DNA from: CAZCPB01 sp044223975
GTDB lineage: Bacteria > Planctomycetota > Phycisphaerae > Phycisphaerales > UBA1924
NCBI GenBank assembly: GCA_044223975.1
Contig: JBGALI010000007.1
Span: 62,001-126,000 of the forward strand
Direction of reading: 5' to 3'
DNA length: 64,000 nucleotides
In this document: piece after piece, positions 34,704 through 46,783 of the stretch
How the letters are laid out: each line of letters begins with the position of its first letter
Position numbering within the stretch: the first letter of the stretch is position 1
Translations under genes and position numbers: made by a program
The notes under the pieces: model-generated
What the model saw: the letters and a program-made list of their open reading frames with translations, nothing else
Databases searched by the model: none
Told to the model about the DNA's origin: nothing

Positions 34704-34732
34704 AGCCTAACACTGGATATTTATATCCGCAA
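34704..34732 (-). promoter_or_regulatory. nrfHA promoter with inverted repeat in the spacer
   Basis: TTGCGG, 17-base spacer, TAGGCT on the minus strand. The 14-bp inverted repeat GGATAT-AA-ATATCC (34715-34728) fills the spacer and overlaps the -35 box. A regulator bound here would block RNA polymerase; the identity of that regulator is unknown. Confidence 0.6.
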
Positions 34733-34802
34733 ATCTGTCTTGTCGAGCGGGGGGCTGGAAAAATCGAGGTGCGTGTTTGGTATGTTTTCACCAACCTGAA
34801 AG

Positions 34803-34831
34803 TTGACAGCACGTTCGGGTCTTGGTAAAGT
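34803..34831 (+). promoter_or_regulatory. recA promoter
   Basis: TTGACA, 17-base spacer, TAAAGT: a near-consensus sigma-70 promoter 164 bases before the recA ATG. No GAAC-N4-GTTC or CTGT-N8-ACAG LexA box was seen in the flanks. Confidence 0.75.
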
Positions 34832-34994
34832 TTTCTCGCCAAGCCCGCGTCCGACGCCGCCCTTGGCCTGAATTCTCGGTCGCTTGCCGCGGCAGGTTGC
34901 CCGGCCCCGAGTCCCTCAGCACCCGCGTCGGCGTCCGTGGGCCCTCCTGAACCCGTTGCGGGGAGAGGCGGCCACCCGCGGCAAGGAGATCGCG

Positions 34995-36065
<1,071 letters not shown>

Positions 36066-36106
36066 CCCGCTCGCTCGGTTGAAACTCGCGTAGCACAGTT
36101 CACAAG

Positions 36107-36139
36107 GGCCCGGAGATCGAGTGATCACCGGGCCTTTTT
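36107..36139 (+). terminator. intrinsic terminator of recA
   Basis: GGCCCGG (36107-36113) pairs with CCGGGCC (36128-36134) and is followed by five T residues. The following stretch to 36386 (about 250 bases) holds nothing I can name. Confidence 0.85.
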
Positions 36140-36386
36140 CGTATCGCTCGATGGGCACGGGATCAACGCGGGCGAGCCGCGTTCGAGGCCAAGGAACCGA
36201 CGTTCGGCATCGCCGCACAGTCGATGGGTCAGAAGCACCCGGACGGCAATGCACACCGAACGAACTGCTGGCGCTGCGCAAAGCCCGACTCCACCGAGGT
36301 GTTGCGCCCCCGGAGAGATCCCCAGTACGCGCTCGGAATGGCCGTGGCGGTCCGAGCCTTCGCACGCGTTCGACTACGCTCTCATC

Positions 36387-38270
36387 GTGGACCACGCCGC
36401 GAACGCCAAGACGGCCGATCCCGCCGCGCAGAAGCGACGCCTCCTCGAACTGCTCAAGCGCGTCGACGAACTCCTGGTGTCGATGTTCGAGGGCGAGCGG
36501 GACCTGCGGGACGAACTCGACTCGTTGACGTCCGACCGGCGGCGATCGGGCATGAACCTGGTTCACTACCTGGTGCTGCGCCGCAACGACCTGAGGGAAC
36601 TCCAGTCGTCGCTGGCGGAACTGGGCTTATCTTCGCTGGGGAGATCGGAGTCGCACGTGGCCGCGAACCTCGCCGCGGTGCGCCGGGCGCTGGCCGCGCT
36701 GGCGGGGGAGCCGGGCACGACCGGGCAACCGACCACCGTCACCCTGCACGAGGGGGAGGCGGCGCTCCTGGACAACACGCGCCGGTTGCTGGGCCCGGAC
36801 CCGGACCGTCGCACCACGCGCATCATGGTGACGCTGCCGAGCGAGGCCGCGACCGATGTGGCGCTCGTCCGCGAACTGGTCAACGCGGGGATGGATGTCG
36901 CGCGGATCAATACGGCCCATGACTCGCCGGCGGAATGGGAAGGGATGATCCGGACGTTGAAGGACGCCTCCCGCGCCGCCTCCAAGCCGTGCCAGGTGCT
37001 GATGGACCTTCCGGGCCCGAAGGTGCGGACCGGGGCGATCGAGCCCGGTCCGCGGGTGGTCGATTGGCACCCCGGGCGGACGCAACTGGGCGCGGTGGAC
37101 CGCCCGGTGCGGGTGCTGCTCAAGGCCAGCGACGGAGTTCTCGCGGAGCCGCCCCCGTTCGATGAATCGCTCCGGCTGCCGCGCCGGTTTGTCGACGCGG
37201 CACGGCCGGGCGCCGTGATTCAATTCCGCGATGCCCGCGGGGTCAAGCGGAGGCTGGAAGTCCAGGAGGCGGGCAAGGGCTGGTCCCTGGCACTGGCCAC
37301 GCGCAATGCGTACGTGGTTCCCGGGGTCCAATTCTCGTTCTCGCTCGACGGCAAGGAGCAGCGGGCGACGGTTCGGGATATTCCGCACCTGCCCGCCCCG
37401 ATCCTGCTCTTCGAGGGGGATCACCTCGTGCTCACGGCGGACCAGTCGCCGGGGAAAGCAGCGCGCCGCGATGCCTCAGGGAGAGTGCTCGTCTCTGCGC
37501 GGGTGCCGTTCACGCTCCCGCAAGCGCTCCCGCTTCTGCGGCCCGGGCACCGGGTGCTGCTGGACGACGGCAAGGCGGCGGGGGTGGTTGAGCGTGCGGG
37601 GGCGGAGGAGGCGGTCGTGCGCATCACGCGGTCGCGCCCGGACGGGTTCCGGCTCGCGGCCGACAAGGGTGTGAACCTGCCCGACACACCGCTGGACATC
37701 CCGATGCTGAGCGCGGAGGACGACGCAACACTGGCGTTCGTCGCGCGCAACGCCGACATGGTGGGGTTGAGCTTTGTGCGACGGGCCGAGGATGTTCGGC
37801 AGGTCCAGAGACGTCTGGAGGAACTTGGAAGTCCGCACGTTGGCCTCGTCCTCAAAATCGAGACTGCGCGCGCCTTCCAGAGCCTGCCGGAGCTGCTGCT
37901 GGCGGCGCTCCGGAGCCCGTCCTCGGGCGTGATGATCGCGCGCGGCGATCTTGCGGTGGAGGTTGGGTACGAGCGCCTTGCCGAGGTGCAGGAAGAAATC
38001 CTGTGGCTGGCCGAGGCGGCCCACACGCCGGTGATCTGGGCGACGCAGGTCCTGGAGACCCTGGCCAAGAAGGGCATCCCCAGCCGGAGCGAGATCACGG
38101 ACGCGGCAATGGGGCAGCGCGCCGAGTGCGTGATGCTGAACAAGGGACCGTACATCACGCTTGCCGCGCGGGTGCTGAACGACATCCTCCGCCGCATGGC
38201 CGAGCACCAGACCAAGAAGCGTGCGATGCTCAGGCCGTTGAACGTGGCGCAGTGGTTCGGGGAATCGTGA
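36387..38270 (+). CDS. atypical pyruvate kinase-like protein
   Basis: 627 residues from a GTG at 36387. An N-terminal helical extension (about 1-125) precedes the pyruvate kinase barrel: RIMVTLPSEAATDVALV, GMDVARINTAHDS, MDLPGPKVRTG. A long insert (about 215-410) stands where the B domain normally lies, then KGVNLPDTPLDIP, ADMVGLSFVRRAEDV, GVMIARGDLAVEVGY and IWATQVLETLAKKGIPSRSEITDAAMGQRAECVMLNKGPYI. The polypeptide ends shortly after the barrel, so the allosteric C-terminal domain is missing. The Lys of the usual VLKIET and the RGDL motif are present. It may be a true but unregulated pyruvate kinase or act on a different phosphoryl donor. Confidence 0.82.
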   Translation: MDHAANAKTADPAAQKRRLLELLKRVDELLVSMFEGERDLRDELDSLTSDRRRSGMNLVHYLVLRRNDLRELQSSLAELGLSSLGRSESHVAANLAAVRRALAALAGEPGTTGQPTTVTLHEGEAALLDNTRRLLGPDPDRRTTRIMVTLPSEAATDVALVRELVNAGMDVARINTAHDSPAEWEGMIRTLKDASRAASKPCQVLMDLPGPKVRTGAIEPGPRVVDWHPGRTQLGAVDRPVRVLLKASDGVLAEPPPFDESLRLPRRFVDAARPGAVIQFRDARGVKRRLEVQEAGKGWSLALATRNAYVVPGVQFSFSLDGKEQRATVRDIPHLPAPILLFEGDHLVLTADQSPGKAARRDASGRVLVSARVPFTLPQALPLLRPGHRVLLDDGKAAGVVERAGAEEAVVRITRSRPDGFRLAADKGVNLPDTPLDIPMLSAEDDATLAFVARNADMVGLSFVRRAEDVRQVQRRLEELGSPHVGLVLKIETARAFQSLPELLLAALRSPSSGVMIARGDLAVEVGYERLAEVQEEILWLAEAAHTPVIWATQVLETLAKKGIPSRSEITDAAMGQRAECVMLNKGPYITLAARVLNDILRRMAEHQTKKRAMLRPLNVAQWFGES

Positions 38271-38288
38271 ACCGGCCCGCCCGGTGTG

Positions 38289-38678
38289 TTACCCCGCCTC
38301 GTACAGCTCCAGCGGCAGCCCGTCGGGGTCGGCGAAGAACGTGAACCGCCGTCCGGTGATCTCGTCGGTGCGCACGGGTTCGACCACGACGCCCTCGCCG
38401 ATCAGGTCCGCGACCGCGCGGTCGAGGTCGGTGACGGCGAACGCCAGATGGCGCAGCCCGCAGGCCTCGGGGCGGCTGATGCGCGGGGGCGGGCTGGGGA
38501 ACGAGAAGAGTTCGAGGCGCGAGCCGTCGGCAAGGGCGAGGTCAAGCTTGTAGGACCGGCGCTCGGCGCGAAAGGTCTCGGCGATAATCGGCAGCCCGAG
38601 GGTGCGGGTGTAGAAGTGCTTGGATCGCTCGTAGTCCGAGACGATCAACGCTACGTGGTGAAGCCGCAGTGGGAGCAT
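38289..38678 (-). CDS. VOC-family (glyoxalase I-like) protein
   Basis: 129 residues from MLPLRLHHVALIV. One vicinal-oxygen-chelate domain: LHHVALIVSDYERSKHFYTRTLG, then GLRHLAFAVTDLDRAVADL and FTFFADPDGLPLELYE. The His in LHHVAL, Glu in RLELFSF, His in LRHLAF and Glu in PLELYE occupy the four metal positions. It resembles the YaeR/GloA2 group of stand-alone VOC proteins; substrate unknown. It is divergent from the APC permease. Confidence 0.9.
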   Translation of the reverse strand: MLPLRLHHVALIVSDYERSKHFYTRTLGLPIIAETFRAERRSYKLDLALADGSRLELFSFPSPPPRISRPEACGLRHLAFAVTDLDRAVADLIGEGVVVEPVRTDEITGRRFTFFADPDGLPLELYEAG

Positions 38679-38733
38679 GCGACGATTGTTGCACGGGCGG
38701 CACGCACGCACCCGACACGGCGAGGGCCGACGA

Positions 38734-38764
38734 TTGCCCGTGCCCGCGGGCGATCCTGTATCCT
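38734..38764 (+). promoter_or_regulatory. predicted leaderless promoter of the APC permease
   Basis: TTGCCC, 19-base spacer (long), TATCCT, then exactly six bases and the ATG at 38771. Confidence 0.45.
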
Positions 38765-38770
38765 GCGGTC

Positions 38771-40129
38771 ATGCCCGATCCTCAATCCCCGCAGCCCGCG
38801 CGAGTCCTTGGCACGCTCGACGCGGCGTGCGTTGTCATCGGCGCCATCATCGGGGTGGGGATCTTCCGCCAGCCGTCTGCCGCCGCCGCGGCAGCGGGGG
38901 ACGCAACGCTGACGCTCGCGGCGTGGGCGCTGGCGGGCGGCATCGCGCTGTGCGGAGCGCTGGTTTTCGCGGAGTTGGGGGCGCGCTTCAATTCCAGCGG
39001 AGCGCAGTACGGCATCTTGCGGGACGCGTACGGCCCGATGCCGGCTTTCCTCTTTGTGTTCTGCAACGCGACCGCGATCCAGGCCGGGGCGATCGGCGTG
39101 ATCGCGGTGATCTGCGCGGAGAACCTGGGCTTTGCGTTCGGACGCGGGGCCCCCGAGGGATTGACTCTGCTGGGTATCGCCGTCGTGCTCATCCTGGGCG
39201 TGACCGCGGCGAACATGATCGGCGTGCGCTGGGGCTCGCGCATCCAGAACTTTACGGTCTTCTGCAAGGTGCTCACCCTCATGGCCGTCGCGGCGCTGGC
39301 GGCCATCGCCGCGCCGGCGGTCGCGCTCGCGCCCGTCGCGGCACCGAAGACCGGCTCGGCCGCGGTCGTCGGTGTGCTCGCGGCGCTGGTGCCCGCGCTC
39401 TTCTCCTACGGCGGGTGGCAGCAGGCGCTGTGGATCTCGGGCGAAGTGCGCGAGCCGCGGCGGACACTGCCCCGCGCCATCATCGGCGGCGTCGTGCTTG
39501 TGGTCGCGGCGTACGTTTTGGCGAACTGGGCGTACCTGAGGCTGCTGGGTCACGCGGGCGTCGTGCACAGCAGTAGTGTTGCCGCGGACGCGGTGGGCAC
39601 GGTGTTCCCGGGCTGGGGCCCGCGCGCGGTGGGCGCGGCGGTCGCGATCTCGGCGTTCGGAGTGCTCAACGCGCAGCTCCTGGCGGGACCGAGGCTGATC
39701 TACGGGATGGCGCGCGACGGGCGCTTCTTCGAGGTGTTCGGCAGGCTGAGCGGTCGGAACGCATCTCCCGTCGCGGCCATCCTGCTGTTGACCTTCATGG
39801 CCCTCGTGCTGCTCGGGCTCGCGCGGGTGACGCCCGGCGATATCGTCGGCAAGCTCACCGACGGCGTGGTGTTCGTGGACACGGTGTTCTTCGCGCTGAC
39901 CGGCGTGGCGCTGATGATCTTCCGGCGGCGCGAGAGCGATCTCGAACGAGCCGAGGCGCGTTTTCGCATTCCTCTGTACCCCGTGGTGCCCCTGCTCTTC
40001 ATCGTGGGCGAATTCGGCGTCCTGGCTGGCGCGCTGGTGCCCGAGAGCGCCCGAACGCCCGCGCTGTTCGGCCTTGGGTGGATCGGCGTTGCCGCGCTGA
40101 TGTACGTCGTGCGGTTCCGCGGGAAGTGA
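38771..40129 (+). CDS. APC-superfamily amino-acid permease
   Basis: 452 residues with about twelve hydrophobic helices. The first helix carries VVIGAIIGVGIFRQPS, the G-x-G-I-F motif that lines the substrate site in APC transporters. AELGARFNSSGAQYGILRDAYG and SYGGWQQALWISGEVREPRRTLPRAI are family signatures (Glu and Pro in helix 6-7). Likely an amino-acid/proton symporter or antiporter in the inner membrane. Substrate cannot be predicted. Transcription appears leaderless. Confidence 0.9.
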   Translation: MPDPQSPQPARVLGTLDAACVVIGAIIGVGIFRQPSAAAAAAGDATLTLAAWALAGGIALCGALVFAELGARFNSSGAQYGILRDAYGPMPAFLFVFCNATAIQAGAIGVIAVICAENLGFAFGRGAPEGLTLLGIAVVLILGVTAANMIGVRWGSRIQNFTVFCKVLTLMAVAALAAIAAPAVALAPVAAPKTGSAAVVGVLAALVPALFSYGGWQQALWISGEVREPRRTLPRAIIGGVVLVVAAYVLANWAYLRLLGHAGVVHSSSVAADAVGTVFPGWGPRAVGAAVAISAFGVLNAQLLAGPRLIYGMARDGRFFEVFGRLSGRNASPVAAILLLTFMALVLLGLARVTPGDIVGKLTDGVVFVDTVFFALTGVALMIFRRRESDLERAEARFRIPLYPVVPLLFIVGEFGVLAGALVPESARTPALFGLGWIGVAALMYVVRFRGK

Positions 40130-40242
40130 TCGGAGCGGAAGTCTGGGGCGAGACCCAAGGTGCGGTGCGCGGCCGAAACGGTTCAGCGGCCTGCGCGAGG
40201 CCGCATTCGAAACGAGGATCGCCAGTTCCCCAAGGAGTTCCC

Positions 40243-40698
40243 ATGCTGCGAGCCATCGGATCCGTTATCGTCGGCTACCTCACCATGGCCGTTCTCGTCT
40301 TTGGAGGGCTGACGGTCGCGTACCTCTCCATGGGAGCCGACCGCGCCTTTGAGCCCGGCGGCTACGACATTTCCAAGCTGTGGTTGTCCGTGATGTTCGT
40401 GGTCGGGGTTGGTGCGGCCTTGGCGGGGGGCTTCGTGGCGAAGCTGATCGCGGGCGCGTGCACCCCGCCCAAGGTGCTCGCGGGCATCGTCTTGGTGCTG
40501 GGGATCGCGTTGACCATTCCGACGCTCGGTACGCCTCCGCCCCAGGAGCCGCGGACGGCGGCGGTTTCGAACCTCGAAGCGATGGGGAAGGCGCGCACGC
40601 CCGCGTGGGCGGGCTTTGCGAACGCTCTCATCGGTTGCGTGGGAGTCCTGGTCGGCGCGGGAATGGGAAAACAGCGCGCGGGCGGCAAGACGATTTGA
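40243..40698 (+). CDS. hypothetical four-helix membrane protein
   Basis: 151 residues from the ATG at 40243, preceded by CAAGGAGTTCC. Four hydrophobic segments (about 5-27, 44-66, 76-92, 122-142) separated by short loops. The longest loop (TPPPQEPRTAAVSNLEAMGKARTP) lies between helices 3 and 4. It resembles small conserved membrane proteins often annotated as hypothetical; no conserved polar motif seen. It follows the APC permease by 113 bases, possibly in the same unit. Confidence 0.75.
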   Translation: MLRAIGSVIVGYLTMAVLVFGGLTVAYLSMGADRAFEPGGYDISKLWLSVMFVVGVGAALAGGFVAKLIAGACTPPKVLAGIVLVLGIALTIPTLGTPPPQEPRTAAVSNLEAMGKARTPAWAGFANALIGCVGVLVGAGMGKQRAGGKTI

Positions 40699-40719
40699 AT
40701 TTCGCGCGACGGTCGAGGA

Positions 40720-42762
40720 CTACTTCCCGCCCGAATCCCGCGCCATCATCGTGACGTCGATCGTGAGTTCCTTGCCGTCGCGGATGACGGTCACCTTGAC
40801 CACATCGCCCGGCTTGGCGGACGACAGGAACGGCATCCACATCTCGACGTTGGGAACTTCCTGACCGTTCCATTTGGTCAGGCGGTCGCCCTTCTTGAGC
40901 CCGGCCTTGCCCGCCGACCAGCCTTCGGCGACATCGTCGAAGAGCACGCCGCCGTTTTCTTCGCCGTAATTGCCGGGCGTGACGCCGAACTTGATTCGGA
41001 CCGGCACCGGGCCGGGCGAGTCCTTGGCCTGTGCCGCGTGCGGGTCGTCGCTCTTGGGGGCGTTGCCCTTCTGGAGTTCGGTGCTGTAGGTGAACGGACC
41101 GTCGCGCGTGGCGGCTCCGAGGGCCAGGCGGTAGCCCAGGTCGATGACCTTGGCCGCGCCGTTGGCGTCGATCAGGTCGGGCGTGTCGGTGGGCTTGTGG
41201 TACTGCTCGTGCGTGCCCGTAAAGAAGAAGAGCACGGGGATCTCGACGCTGTTGAACGAGGCGTGATCGGAGGGACCGCCGCCGCCGGGCTTGCTCACGG
41301 TCTTGAGCCCCGAGCTGTCCAGGTACGGGCGCACAAACTCCTCGAGCCCGACCGCGGTGCCGACGCCGGAGACTTCCAGCGGCGGGGTCTCGCGGAGCCG
41401 CCCGATCATGTCGAAGTTGAGCATGAGGTAGTGCTTGTCCTTGGCCGTGATCATGTTCTTGGTGTAGTGGCGCGAGCCGTTGAGTCCCGATTCCTCGCCG
41501 GTGAAGCTCAGGAAGAGGATGGACCGCGCGGGCTCGTTCGCGGGAGCCGCGGCATAGGCCTTCGACAGCTTCTCCGCGAGGATCATGAGTCCCGAGGTGC
41601 CCGACGCGTTATCGTCGGCGCCGGGGTGGATCTTGCCCGTGCCGTTGGTATCCATAGAGCCGAACTTGCCGTAGCCGATGTGGTCGTAGTGGGCTCCGAG
41701 CACGACGTACTCGTCGGCGAGCGCGCCGCGGCCCTTGAGAATGGCGCCGATGTTGGACGTCTGGATCGGCTGGCGCTCCACGACGGTCTTGACCGAGACG
41801 GTCGCGCCCGGAAGGTCGACGATCTCGCCCTTTTCGTCGACGAGCTTGCGCAGGTCCAGCAGCGAACGGCCGCGCGGGTCGGCGGCCTTGACGAGCGCCT
41901 CGGCACGCTCGGTCGTCAGCATGATCACGGGGATGTTCGTCGGGCCGGTGGCTGAGGTCAGCGACTCGAACGTCTCGATCGCAGGAAGCGGGCCGGACTT
42001 GAGGCGCGTGCGCTGCTCGTTCACCCAGTCCATGTCCAGCCCGGGCGGGTTGCACAGCACGATCGCGGCGGCCCGCAGCCGGGCGACCGCGGAGATCTTC
42101 GATTCAAGCTGCGACTGGTAGGTCCAGTTCTCGGTGCCCCAGCGGCTGCGTCCCTGGGCGCTCATGGGCTCGTAGCGGAGGATCAGGACGACCTTTCCGG
42201 AGAAGTCGGTGCCATCGGGGAAGCTCGAGTACCCGTCCTGCCCCATGTTGATGCCGTAGCCGCCGAACACGACCGGGCCCGTGGCCTCGCCGCTGCCGGA
42301 ATACGTGAGCACGTTAAAGTCGGTCCCGGGGGTGAGATCCACGACGGATCCAGCGGTGGTTTTCCATGACTGGGCCGCTTCGAGAACGCGGCTGGTCTTC
42401 CCCAATTCGAAGGTCTGGCGATAACTCGAGTTGGGGACTCCTGTGAGGCTGTCCGTGAACGCCGGAACGAGCTTGAGGTTCTTGTAGTGGGCTTCGAGGA
42501 GGTCCGCGGCGAGCTGGTTGCCGCGGGTCCCCGGGGCTCTGCCTTCGAAGAACGGGTGCGCAAGGGTGGTGTCGTTGAGTCGGAACTCGGCGGCGTCGGC
42601 GGCCAGCACGTCGGCGCTCGCGGGAGCGACGGCCGTTGTATCCCCGGGGCGTTGCGCGGGCTCGGCCGTGGCGGCGAGTGATGCGAACAGCGGCCGCGCG
42701 GACACCAGCACGCCCGCCAGGAATGCCAGGGAAACGGCCGGTAAAACCCGAGGTCCAGACAT
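40720..42762 (-). CDS. secreted M28 zinc peptidase with PA and PDZ domains
   Basis: 680 residues. A signal peptide ends near SARPLFA. A PA-domain insertion lies within the N-region (about 150-310). The M28 core has the metal ligands in VVLGAHYDHIG (His), GADDNASGT (Asp), FTGEESGLNGS (catalytic Glu), NFDMIGR (Asp) and HEQYHKPTDT (His). A C-terminal PDZ domain (about 595-675, GVLFDDVAEGWSAGKAGLKKGDRLTKWNG) ends the protein. It is an exported aminopeptidase; the PDZ may direct substrate or oligomer binding. The ATG follows GAAGGAGCAGCC. Confidence 0.93.
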   Translation of the reverse strand: MSGPRVLPAVSLAFLAGVLVSARPLFASLAATAEPAQRPGDTTAVAPASADVLAADAAEFRLNDTTLAHPFFEGRAPGTRGNQLAADLLEAHYKNLKLVPAFTDSLTGVPNSSYRQTFELGKTSRVLEAAQSWKTTAGSVVDLTPGTDFNVLTYSGSGEATGPVVFGGYGINMGQDGYSSFPDGTDFSGKVVLILRYEPMSAQGRSRWGTENWTYQSQLESKISAVARLRAAAIVLCNPPGLDMDWVNEQRTRLKSGPLPAIETFESLTSATGPTNIPVIMLTTERAEALVKAADPRGRSLLDLRKLVDEKGEIVDLPGATVSVKTVVERQPIQTSNIGAILKGRGALADEYVVLGAHYDHIGYGKFGSMDTNGTGKIHPGADDNASGTSGLMILAEKLSKAYAAAPANEPARSILFLSFTGEESGLNGSRHYTKNMITAKDKHYLMLNFDMIGRLRETPPLEVSGVGTAVGLEEFVRPYLDSSGLKTVSKPGGGGPSDHASFNSVEIPVLFFFTGTHEQYHKPTDTPDLIDANGAAKVIDLGYRLALGAATRDGPFTYSTELQKGNAPKSDDPHAAQAKDSPGPVPVRIKFGVTPGNYGEENGGVLFDDVAEGWSAGKAGLKKGDRLTKWNGQEVPNVEMWMPFLSSAKPGDVVKVTVIRDGKELTIDVTMMARDSGGK

Positions 42763-42966
42763 GGCTGCTCCTTCGAAGAACTCGCGCGCCCGCGCGGCAT
42801 CGTGCGGCGTACGAGAGCGAGGACAATGCAGGACAAGTGTACGCGTCCGCCTACACTAGTTCGGCGCCGGAGAAGTGTTCCGAGCACGGTGCGTGCGTGC
42901 GTTCCGGGGCCGTGATTTTGCCGGTAAACGCCGTCCCCCGGCTCCACCGCGAGGCACGATTCCGTC

Positions 42967-45957
<2,991 letters not shown>

Positions 45958-45966
45958 GCCGCGAGG

Positions 45967-46782
45967 TCAGGGCTTGCCCGTGCGGGGCATGCACAGGTCT
46001 GCGAGCACGGCCAGCAGCGAGACCACGCTCGCGCCTCCGAACACCGCGCCGCCCGCGATGAGCAGGTAGACGCCCCACGCGTACTCGCGGGCCGCCCACT
46101 GGCCGCCGAAGTCTATGAGCAGCCCGGCGCCGATCAGGGCCGCGGCAAGGCTCACGAGTCTGCGCGACCAGCTCGTCGCCACGACCAGTCCGATGATCAC
46201 GACCGAAAGCGACCCCAGCGCCAACGCGTGCGTGTGGGTGCTGGTCGTCAGGATCTGCGTCGAGACGGGCGTCAGGTTCTTGGGCTGGGCGAGCCGGAGC
46301 GCATCCTCGCGGTTGTCGAGCGGGATGGACTTTCCGATCGGGTTGGTGTCTGCGACCTTGCGCGAGTGGCACTGGAGGCAGTTCTTGGCGATCAGCTCGT
46401 TGGGGGCCATGTCACCCAGGTCAAAGTTGTCGTAGTCCTCGGACATGTGCTTGGAGCCGGTGCGCTTGCCGGAGGGGTCGCGCGGACCCTGCAGCCAGGT
46501 GAGCAGCGCCTCGCGGGCGTCGGGGGCGAGCGTTTCGGGGTGGCCGCGCTCGAGTGCCGCGGCAAGGCGTGCGGGGGCCTGGACGCCGTGGTACGCGCCC
46601 ATCACGTCGTCGAGGGAGAGGCCCTTGACGTCGTCCTTGGGTCCGTGGTGATCGGCCACGTGTCGCGCCGAGGCGGCCAGGCCGCCCAGAAGGACGAGCA
46701 CGGCGCAGGCGACGCCGATCCGCGCGCCGGGCGAAAGGTCACGGAGCCTGAAGCGGACGATCGAAGGAGCGGGTTCGGACAT
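45967..46782 (-). CDS. monohaem-type membrane protein
   Basis: 271 residues. A helix at about 20-40 follows the basic start (RFRLRDLSPGAR). The extracytoplasmic part has one CxxCH haem site (NCLQCHSRKV, about residue 136). Three further helices follow (about 188-205, 212-230 and 238-262). His residues in TSTHTHALALG might ligate haem in the membrane. No known family recognised. It starts one base after the stop of the Gfo/Idh gene, so the haem protein and the oxidoreductases form one transcript. A role in passing electrons is plausible but unproven. Confidence 0.78.
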   Translation of the reverse strand: MSEPAPSIVRFRLRDLSPGARIGVACAVLVLLGGLAASARHVADHHGPKDDVKGLSLDDVMGAYHGVQAPARLAAALERGHPETLAPDAREALLTWLQGPRDPSGKRTGSKHMSEDYDNFDLGDMAPNELIAKNCLQCHSRKVADTNPIGKSIPLDNREDALRLAQPKNLTPVSTQILTTSTHTHALALGSLSVVIIGLVVATSWSRRLVSLAAALIGAGLLIDFGGQWAAREYAWGVYLLIAGGAVFGGASVVSLLAVLADLCMPRTGKP

Positions 46783-46783
46783 T

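Noticed and set aside
34803..34831. LexA box at recA
   Set aside because: No CTGT-N8-ACAG or GAAC-N4-GTTC element was found around the promoter, so SOS control cannot be claimed from sequence.
36140..36386. Earlier start for the pyruvate kinase-like gene (ATG at 36249)
   Set aside because: The extra residues are Arg/Pro/Cys-rich and unlike the rest; the GTG at 36387 begins a regular helical sequence, so the later start is preferred.
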